DNA from: Acidisoma cellulosilyticum
Lineage (GTDB): Bacteria; Pseudomonadota; Alphaproteobacteria; Acetobacterales; Acetobacteraceae
Reading direction: 5' to 3'
Assembly (NCBI RefSeq): GCF_020621385.1
Contig: NZ_JAESVA010000017.1
Coordinates: 17,923-81,922 of the forward strand
Length of the DNA: 64,000 nucleotides
Positions within the stretch are counted from its first letter, which is position 1; every line of letters begins with the position of its first letter. Both the position numbers and the translations under genes were made by a program. Below the pieces are notes generated by a model, which searched no databases, had not been told where the DNA came from, and saw only the letters and a program-made list of their open reading frames with translations. Positions 58,187-64,000 of the stretch are shown one piece after another.

Positions 58187-58834
58187 TTACAGCGGCATCG
58201 CGTCGGCCTTAATCTTCCCGCGCATGCTGTAGTGATGCCAGGCAAGGATGGCAGCGGCACCGCGATGCGGCCGCCAGCTTTCGGAGAGCGTTCGCACCAG
58301 CGTCTCCGAAGGACGGCCCTCCAACCCCAGGATATCCCCGACCGCGATCTGGATGGCGAGATCGCCCGCCGGCCAGATATCGGCTCGCCCTTCCGAAAAC
58401 AGCAGATAGATTTCCGCCGACCAACGGCCGATGCCCTTGATGCGGATCAGCGCCGCGATCGCCGCTTCATCGTCCGGCGGCAGGTTCATGAGGTCAAGGT
58501 CGCCGGTCGCCACAAGGCCAGCAAGGCTGCGCGCATAACCGGCCTTCTGGCGGGAGAGGCCGGCGGCGCGCAGGCTCTCGTCCGACGCGCTCAGCACGGC
58601 GGCAGGGGAGGCGGTATCGCCGAGCATCGTCTGCATCCGCGTCCAGGTCGCGCGGGCCGAGGCCGTGCTGATCTGCTGGCCGATGATCGTGCGCAGCAAA
58701 GTCTCATAGCCGCGGGCGGAGATGCGCGGCGGCGGATGGCCGGCGCGCTCCAAGGCGCGGGCAATGGCCGGGTCGAGCCGCGCGAGGGCGGTCAGCGCTT
58801 CGCGCAACTGGTCGACGGAAAGGCCCATGGTCAA
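58187..58834 (-). CDS. alkA: DNA-3-methyladenine glycosylase II (HhH-GPD)
   Basis: A 215-residue glycosylase. The helix-hairpin-helix (LIRIKGIGRWSAE) and the catalytic Asp in the following helix (RADIWPAGDLAIQ) are visible. It removes alkylated purines. Its start overlaps the stop of alkB (four bases), and ogt lies just upstream, so the three form one repair operon. Confidence 0.9.
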   Translation of the reverse strand: MTMGLSVDQLREALTALARLDPAIARALERAGHPPPRISARGYETLLRTIIGQQISTASARATWTRMQTMLGDTASPAAVLSASDESLRAAGLSRQKAGYARSLAGLVATGDLDLMNLPPDDEAAIAALIRIKGIGRWSAEIYLLFSEGRADIWPAGDLAIQIAVGDILGLEGRPSETLVRTLSESWRPHRGAAAILAWHHYSMRGKIKADAMPL

Positions 58835-59412
58835 CCCGGCTGCGGGGCAGCGAGGCCCCGAAAGGTGACCGACCAGCGCAGTGCGTCCATGGGCGCGATA
58901 CTGTGTTCCCAGTCGTATCGCACTTCGCCGGCGAGCAGATAAAGCGAGCGCGGCGGCAATGCGATGTTTGCCCGCTCAAACGCCGTGCCGCGCCGGCGCC
59001 GAAAGCGCATGACCGTTGGTGCGCCGAGCGAAAAACCGATGACCGCATCAAGCTCCGGCCGGTCCCGATGCCAGCCGATGCCGGCGCCGGGGTCATAGCG
59101 GATGATCGAGACCTGGACGAGGTTTTCTGTCGCGACCCCAGCGAAACCGGCGGCGATCGTGCGGACCGGGTTCAGAAAATCCGGAATGGGTTCGGTCGGG
59201 CCAAAATCGGCATTCCGAAAATCATAGAGATAGCCGAAGGATTTCGTGCGGCGCTTGGCCGTCCATCGCTGGAAGGCGAATGGCGGCAGGTCGATCCGGT
59301 CGATAGCCGCGATCAGGCGCGCTTCCTCTGCCGTGCTGATCGCGTCCGCACGAAAGCTGAGGCCAGAAACCGGCAAAGGGCTATCGAGCGACAGTGAGAA
59401 TTGCTCTGCCAT
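58831..59412 (-). CDS. alkB: AlkB-type 2-oxoglutarate/Fe(II) dioxygenase
   Basis: A 193-residue oxygenase. The HxD iron ligands are in GWHRDRPE, the distal His in WEHSIAP, and the 2-oxoglutarate Arg in the RWSVTFR strand. It directly reverses alkylation damage on DNA or RNA bases. Middle gene of the ogt-alkB-alkA unit. Confidence 0.9.
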   Translation of the reverse strand: MAEQFSLSLDSPLPVSGLSFRADAISTAEEARLIAAIDRIDLPPFAFQRWTAKRRTKSFGYLYDFRNADFGPTEPIPDFLNPVRTIAAGFAGVATENLVQVSIIRYDPGAGIGWHRDRPELDAVIGFSLGAPTVMRFRRRRGTAFERANIALPPRSLYLLAGEVRYDWEHSIAPMDALRWSVTFRGLAAPQPG

Positions 59413-59414
59413 CG

Positions 59415-59930
59415 TCAGAAGGCGAGGCTCGGCTGGGTCTCGGCGCTTTCGATGGCGAGAAGCTTGGTTTTGGCGGCGAGGCCGCCGGCAAAGCCGGTCA
59501 GGGCGCCGTTGGTGCCGATGGCGCGATGGCAGGGCGCGATGACCGCGATGGGGTTCATGCCGGCGGCAGCCCCCACGGCCCGCACGGCTTTCGGGCGGCC
59601 GATCAGGCGCGCAATCTCGCCATAGCTGCGGACCTCGCCGTAGGGAATGGCGAGCAGCGCCTGCCAGACGTCCCGTTGGAAGTCCTTGCCCTCGAAATCG
59701 AGCGGCATGGTGAAGGTTTTTCCTGTGCCAGCGAAGTAATCGGTGAGCTGCGCTTTAGCTTCCACCAGCATCGGATGCGATGGATCTTCGTTGATGTCTG
59801 TCAGATGGCGATAGGCGCGGCGATCGACCTCCCACAACACCGCCGCCAGCCCGCGGTCGCTGGCAACCAACTTCAACCGGCCGATGGGGGACTCCATCCA
59901 TGTGAAGGCGTGGGTGAAGACGGGGGTCAA
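59415..59930 (-). CDS. ogt: methylated-DNA-protein-cysteine methyltransferase
   Basis: A 171-residue suicide repair protein. The acceptor Cys is in IAPCHRAIG, preceded by the RAVGAAAGMNP recognition helix. There is no Ada-type regulatory domain, so induction is not by self-methylation. First gene of the alkylation-repair operon. Confidence 0.93.
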   Translation of the reverse strand: MTPVFTHAFTWMESPIGRLKLVASDRGLAAVLWEVDRRAYRHLTDINEDPSHPMLVEAKAQLTDYFAGTGKTFTMPLDFEGKDFQRDVWQALLAIPYGEVRSYGEIARLIGRPKAVRAVGAAAGMNPIAVIAPCHRAIGTNGALTGFAGGLAAKTKLLAIESAETQPSLAF

Positions 59931-60168
59931 GGCGAGGCTCCTTGCAGAGCCCTCTTTTACCCCGACGATTCTAGCCGCGCGAGGGGCTCATCTTGGCGGG
60001 GTTGGATGCGGTCGATACCGTGGTGTCGTCACGGCCATTCTTGGTTTGCCGCGCCCTCGTAAAAACCCGGGCCAAGGGGCATCCCTCACTGGTGGCGGTC
60101 GCTTTACACCGTGACATCCCGCAGACTAGACAATTGGTCTGGGCCGACCCTTAGGCAAAGGCAAAGAG

Positions 60169-60996
60169 ATGGATAGCGGGATAAATTTCATCTCTGGCTT
60201 GCCCCGCTCCGGCAGCACCTTGCTGGCGGGGATTTTGCGGCAGAACCCGCGCTACCATGCCGGAATGACCAGCCCTGTCGGCTCTATCTATATGGCGATG
60301 GAAACCGCTATGAGCCGGCGCAACGAAACCGCCGTCTTCATCACGGAGCCGCAGCGACGCGATATGCTGCGGGGTTTGTTTTCCAGCTACTACGCGCAGC
60401 TTCACCCGCAGAAGCTGGTATTCGATACCAACCGGGCCTGGTGCACGAAGCTGCCTGCCCTGGTGCAGCTATTTCCCGAGGCGCGCTTCATCTGCTGCGT
60501 GCGTGATATCGCCTGGATCATGGATTCCGTCGAACGTCTGATCCGCCGCAACGCCTTTGAACTGTCGGGCATGTTCGGTTTCGAGGCTGCGGGCACGGTC
60601 TATACGCGCGTCAACCGCCTGGCGGCCAGCGACGGGCTGGTGGGCTTTGCCCTGGATGCTTTGCGCGAGGCCTATTACAGCGAGTTGGCGTCGAAACTGA
60701 TCCTGGTCGAGTACAGCGCCCTGACGCAGGCACCGGCCGATACCATGCGCCTGCTGTACGACATGCTGGGCGAGGCGCCGTTCGAGCATGATTTCGAAAG
60801 CGTTGAATATGAGGCCGAGGATTTCGACGCTGCCCTGGGCGCCCGGGGCCTGCATACCGTCCGCCGTCGGGTGGAGTGGGTGGACCGCCAGACCGTGCTG
60901 CCACCGGGTCTGTTCGAACGGTTCGAGAATGACATGTTCTGGCGTTGGCCCGATGCCAATCTGCGTGGCGTTTCCATGATCCAGCTCACCCGCTGA
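60169..60996 (+). CDS. sulfotransferase family protein
   Basis: A 275-residue protein with the PAPS-binding loop GLPRSGST at residues 9-16 and a conserved VRD motif near residue 110. These enzymes transfer sulfate from PAPS to sugars, peptides or small molecules. It is preceded by about 240 bases without a gene. The acceptor is unknown. Confidence 0.82.
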   Translation: MDSGINFISGLPRSGSTLLAGILRQNPRYHAGMTSPVGSIYMAMETAMSRRNETAVFITEPQRRDMLRGLFSSYYAQLHPQKLVFDTNRAWCTKLPALVQLFPEARFICCVRDIAWIMDSVERLIRRNAFELSGMFGFEAAGTVYTRVNRLAASDGLVGFALDALREAYYSELASKLILVEYSALTQAPADTMRLLYDMLGEAPFEHDFESVEYEAEDFDAALGARGLHTVRRRVEWVDRQTVLPPGLFERFENDMFWRWPDANLRGVSMIQLTR

Positions 60997-61517
60997 ACCC
61001 TCTACCACTATTGGCGCAAATTCCTGGGCCGGTATTACTGATTTATGATGCTTTTTGTCTTAAGCAGCTAAATTGAGAAGTTCGTTTCGTCCGGTACCAG
61101 GCAATGGGTCTTGTCTGGCTGGACGGGTGGGGCAAGGCGACTATGGCCGAATGCGGACAGCCTGGGCTTATGGATCGTTTTTATTGACCCATAATTGAAA
61201 CGAATAAAGTGCAAATACAAAGTGATATTTTAAAAGACTCATCTTCACAGGCAAGATCGTAAATTAGACCGTTCATTACCTGTATTAAGGTTTGTGACAG
61301 GTTCAAGCGATTTCATAAGTCCGATGATTTCAGTCTATTTCGGCGCTCTGCCTTCGAAGTGATGAAACGGCGTCACGTCCGCAATTCATCAATCGGTCGA
61401 TTAGGTAAACATTTGGTTTACACAAGCGAAACCGTTCGTTACGTTTTCTGCCAACGGAACAGATGACGCCCGCTTTCCAGGCGTGTCGATCCGCGAGTCC
61501 TTTCGGGAGCGAACGCT
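60997..61517. other. AT-rich intergenic stretch upstream of the giant repeat gene
   Basis: No gene is seen. The composition is clearly more AT-rich than the surroundings, as expected for a regulated promoter region of a surface-protein gene. It contains the inverted repeat at 61405-61421. Confidence 0.45.
61405..61421. promoter_or_regulatory. inverted repeat, candidate operator
   Basis: GTAAAC (61405-61410), a five-base spacer and GTTTAC (61416-61421) form a perfect dyad about 97 bases before the start of the giant repeat gene. It could bind a dimeric regulator. Confidence 0.45.
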
Positions 61518-64000
61518 GTGGATGTCAATCAGACAGGTTCGCCCGGGAGCTCGGGCGCGAACGGGCTGACCAGCGGAGCCGCGGGGCAAGCCGGCGGGCC
61601 TGGCGGCGCGGAAACCCTGACAAATAGCGGGAACGGCGTCGATACCTTCGACTCGACCGAGGCCCGTGGTGGCGCCGGTGGCAGTGGCGGCAAGGGTGGT
61701 GGCGGTGCCGGCATCGGTGGCGCGGCCGGTGCGGGCGGCAAGGGCGGCGCGGCGTCAGCCACGACCGATGCGACGCTCGCGGCCAGCCTGACAGTTTCCG
61801 CGACGGCGAATGGCGGTAGCGGTGGCGCCGCAAGCGCGCCGGGCAATGCCAATACCGCCAATACAGGGGCCGGCGCGGCGGCAGGCAGTGGCGGCGCCGC
61901 GACGGCGACCGCTATCGCCAATGCGACCGGGGCGAACAACTCCGCTTACAGCACGGCCAATGTCGCCGGCGGCGCGGGCGGCGGTGGTTATGGCGCCGGC
62001 CAAACCGGCGGCGCGGGCGGCATCGCGAGCGGTACGACCGCGCAAGCGACAGGTTTCAGCGCGACGGCCAAGGTTCTCCAGACAGGCGGGTCAGGCGGAC
62101 GCGGCTATGGTGGCGCCGGCGGCGGTGCGGGCGCGGCCAGCACATTGACCAATGCCGTCACGGCTTCGACGACCGGCGGTGCTTTGCGCCTGTATCAAAG
62201 TGCCGGCGGCGGCGCCGGCGGCTACGGTACGATCGGCGGTGTCGCCGGGGCAGCCACCTCCAACCTCACCTTTGATGATACGGCTAACGCCACCCATGCG
62301 AGTTCTGTCTACGGCCGCAGCAACGCCTATGCCGGGAATGGTGGCCAAAGCCAGGCCGGAGCGGGCTTGGCCGGTGCGGCGGCGACGGCGACGCTGGCGC
62401 TGACCGGCGCCAATAGCGTCAACGGATCGAGCTCGGCCAGCGGCGGGACCGGTGGCAATGGCTCGACCAATGGCGGGGCGGGTGGAACGGCCAAGGCGAG
62501 TGGTTCCACCAAGACCACATCGACCACCCAGACGGCGCAGATGAGCGTCAATGTCGCGGGTGGGAACGGTGGCAACGCATCGGGCGTCGGCCAGACCGCG
62601 GGTGCGGGTGGCGCCGCCAGCGGCACGGCCTCGGCCTCAGGCCATTCGGCCTATGTCAACCTGACGCAAACCGGCGGGTCCGGCGGACGTGGCCAAAGCG
62701 GCGCGGCCGGCGGTGCCGGGGCAGCGAGCACGCTGACCAATGCGGTGAGCGGATCCTCCACCGGCGGCACGCTCAACCTGAACCAGACGGCCAATGGCGG
62801 CAGCGGCGGCTATGGCGGAACGACGGGGACGGGTGGCGCGGGCGGGGCGGCCAATGCCAGCCTGACCTTCGACGACGCAACGGCCAATCCCACGACCGCC
62901 GGCTTCCTCTACGGCGCCAGCACGGCCAATGGCGGCGCGGGTGGCACCGGCACCACACCGGGCAAGGCCGGTGCGGCCAATGCCGCGGTTGCCCTGACAG
63001 GGGCGGCTGCCGTGAACGGTCGCGGCTATGCCAATGCCGGATCGGGTGGCACCGGGACCGGCACGGCCGATGGCGCCGTCGGCGGCACCGCCACAAGCAC
63101 GGTCGCCAGTACGAGCAAGACGACAGGCAATTATTCGACCTATGCGCGCGCTATGACGCGCGCCGGTGGCGGTGGCAGCAGCGGCGCGGCCAATGGCGGT
63201 GCCGGTGGTGCTGCGACCGGAACCTATGCGACCGCGACCAGCACAACCGCGACCGGGGGCATTGCGTCAGCAGTCGCCACCGCGGTGGGTGGGGGCGGCG
63301 GCGCGGGCAAGGTGGGTGGCGCCGGCGGCGTCGCCAGCAAGATTGCCGCCACGGCCGATGGTTTCAGCGCATCTGCCACGGCAAATCAGACGGGTGGGTC
63401 AGGCGGCCGGGGTTACGTGGCCGCCGGTGGTGCGGGGGCTGCCAGCACGCTGACCAACGCCGTCACCGCTTCGACAGCCGGCGGTACCTTGCGCCTGGCC
63501 CAGACCGCCAGCGGTGGGTCAGGCGGCTATGGCGCCACGCTGGGCGGCGCCGGTGGCGCTGCCATATCCAACCTCACCTTCGACGATACGGCCAGTGCCA
63601 CCCACGCCAGTTCCCTCTATGGCAATAGCACGGCCAATGCCGGGAATGCCGGCCAAAGCCATGCCGGCGCCGGTCTGACCGGTACCGCGGCCAAGGCGGC
63701 CGTCACGCTGACCGGCCCCAATAGCGTCACCGGCCAGGCCTCGGCCACCGGCGGGGCCGGCGGCATTGGCTCGACCAATGGCGGCGTCGGCGGGACGGCC
63801 ACGGCGACCGGCTCGGACGAAACCACCTCGACCAGTCAGCCGGCCCGTATGACCGTCAATGTCGCGGGCGGGGCCGGCGGTGGCGGGTCCGGCACCGGCC
63901 AGACCGGCGGGGCGGGCGGCGCGGCCAGCGGCACGGCCCTCGCCACAGGCCATTCGGCCTATGCCAGCGTCACGCAAACCGGCGGGTCCGGCGGGCGCGG
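61518..64000 (+). CDS. giant Gly/Ala-rich repeat protein, N-terminal part (open at window end)
   Basis: The frame runs from GTG 61518, with GGGAG eight bases upstream, to the window edge without a stop: at least 827 codons. An in-frame stop at 61464 excludes a much earlier start. The product is rich in Gly, Ala, Ser, Thr and Asn with almost no charged residues and no cysteine seen. The landmark QTGGSGGRG followed by GAASTLTNAV recurs at 62079, 62667, 63387 and 63975, giving units of 588, 720 and 588 bp. No signal peptide is visible. It is probably a secreted or surface adhesin-like beta-repeat protein; secretion route unknown. Confidence 0.8.
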   Translation, partial: MDVNQTGSPGSSGANGLTSGAAGQAGGPGGAETLTNSGNGVDTFDSTEARGGAGGSGGKGGGGAGIGGAAGAGGKGGAASATTDATLAASLTVSATANGGSGGAASAPGNANTANTGAGAAAGSGGAATATAIANATGANNSAYSTANVAGGAGGGGYGAGQTGGAGGIASGTTAQATGFSATAKVLQTGGSGGRGYGGAGGGAGAASTLTNAVTASTTGGALRLYQSAGGGAGGYGTIGGVAGAATSNLTFDDTANATHASSVYGRSNAYAGNGGQSQAGAGLAGAAATATLALTGANSVNGSSSASGGTGGNGSTNGGAGGTAKASGSTKTTSTTQTAQMSVNVAGGNGGNASGVGQTAGAGGAASGTASASGHSAYVNLTQTGGSGGRGQSGAAGGAGAASTLTNAVSGSSTGGTLNLNQTANGGSGGYGGTTGTGGAGGAANASLTFDDATANPTTAGFLYGASTANGGAGGTGTTPGKAGAANAAVALTGAAAVNGRGYANAGSGGTGTGTADGAVGGTATSTVASTSKTTGNYSTYARAMTRAGGGGSSGAANGGAGGAATGTYATATSTTATGGIASAVATAVGGGGGAGKVGGAGGVASKIAATADGFSASATANQTGGSGGRGYVAAGGAGAASTLTNAVTASTAGGTLRLAQTASGGSGGYGATLGGAGGAAISNLTFDDTASATHASSLYGNSTANAGNAGQSHAGAGLTGTAAKAAVTLTGPNSVTGQASATGGAGGIGSTNGGVGGTATATGSDETTSTSQPARMTVNVAGGAGGGGSGTGQTGGAGGAASGTALATGHSAYASVTQTGGSGGR

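Noticed and set aside
61529..63977. Several minus-strand frames rich in Pro/Ala or Arg/His
   Set aside because: They are complements of the Gly/Ala repeat gene, which alone is open over the whole region.

Overview
The window is GC-rich chromosomal DNA from an alphaproteobacterium, probably of the Acetobacteraceae/Rhodospirillales type. That placement is inferred from the gene repertoire (CopC-CopD-SCO, a BamB-YfgM pair, GMP synthase and IMP dehydrogenase close together, CopC/DUF2946-like proteins) and from Ala/Pro/Gly-rich coding style; no rRNA or tRNA gene is present to confirm it.

Positions 1 to about 9.5 kb are accessory DNA, visibly more AT-rich than the rest. They carry a TerY-P-like triad (a von Willebrand A protein, a PP2C phosphatase and a protein kinase, with overlapping reading frames). 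The kinase is unusually long: after the catalytic domain come a zinc knuckle, two membrane segments, a helix-hairpin-helix region, a third membrane segment and an SH3b domain. Two DUF4236-type proteins follow, the second ending in membrane segment plus SH3b like the kinase, and then a secreted protein split by an apparent frameshift. The block ends in a ROK-family gene whose 3' end is joined to the 5' end of a SIR2-like gene on the other strand, which marks a deletion or recombination scar.

Positions 10.2 to 38.5 kb look like ordinary chromosome: a copper cluster (copC, copD, SCO1, a DUF2946-like protein and a small His/Tyr-rich secreted peptide), a YcaQ-type glycosylase, an NMT1/THI5-like ABC importer with a nucleoside hydrolase, rpe, a glutathione transferase, a flavoprotein oxidase, bestrophin, bamB and yfgM-like genes, glutathione peroxidase, a class III aminotransferase, dsbB, dihydroorotase, a heptosyltransferase, ppx/gppA, rlmE and a DUF1796-TPR protein. 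Scattered here are four 163-bp palindromic elements and several 140-170 bp relatives with related ends. They abut TAG/TAA and repeatedly sit exactly on the stop codon of a neighbouring gene.

Positions 38.6 to about 49.8 kb hold a LacI-controlled catabolic cluster: a sugar ABC importer (binding protein, double ATPase, fused double permease), a short-chain dehydrogenase, a beta-keto acid cleavage enzyme, an SMP-30 gene with its middle deleted, a gamma-carbonic-anhydrase-like protein, a 3-hydroxyacid dehydrogenase and a histidine-ammonia-lyase homologue that lacks the ASG tripeptide needed for the MIO cofactor. The dehydrogenase plus cleavage enzyme suggest a route in which a 3-hydroxy (sugar) acid is oxidised and then split with acetyl-CoA.

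Positions 49.9 to 61 kb contain a MATE transporter, guaB, an RsmB-like methyltransferase, a GNAT protein, guaA, an acyltransferase, a three-gene alkylation-repair cluster (ogt, alkB, alkA type) and a sulfotransferase. From 61,518 to the end runs the start of a very large Gly/Ala-rich repeat protein, open to the window edge and built of alternating 588- and 720-bp units.
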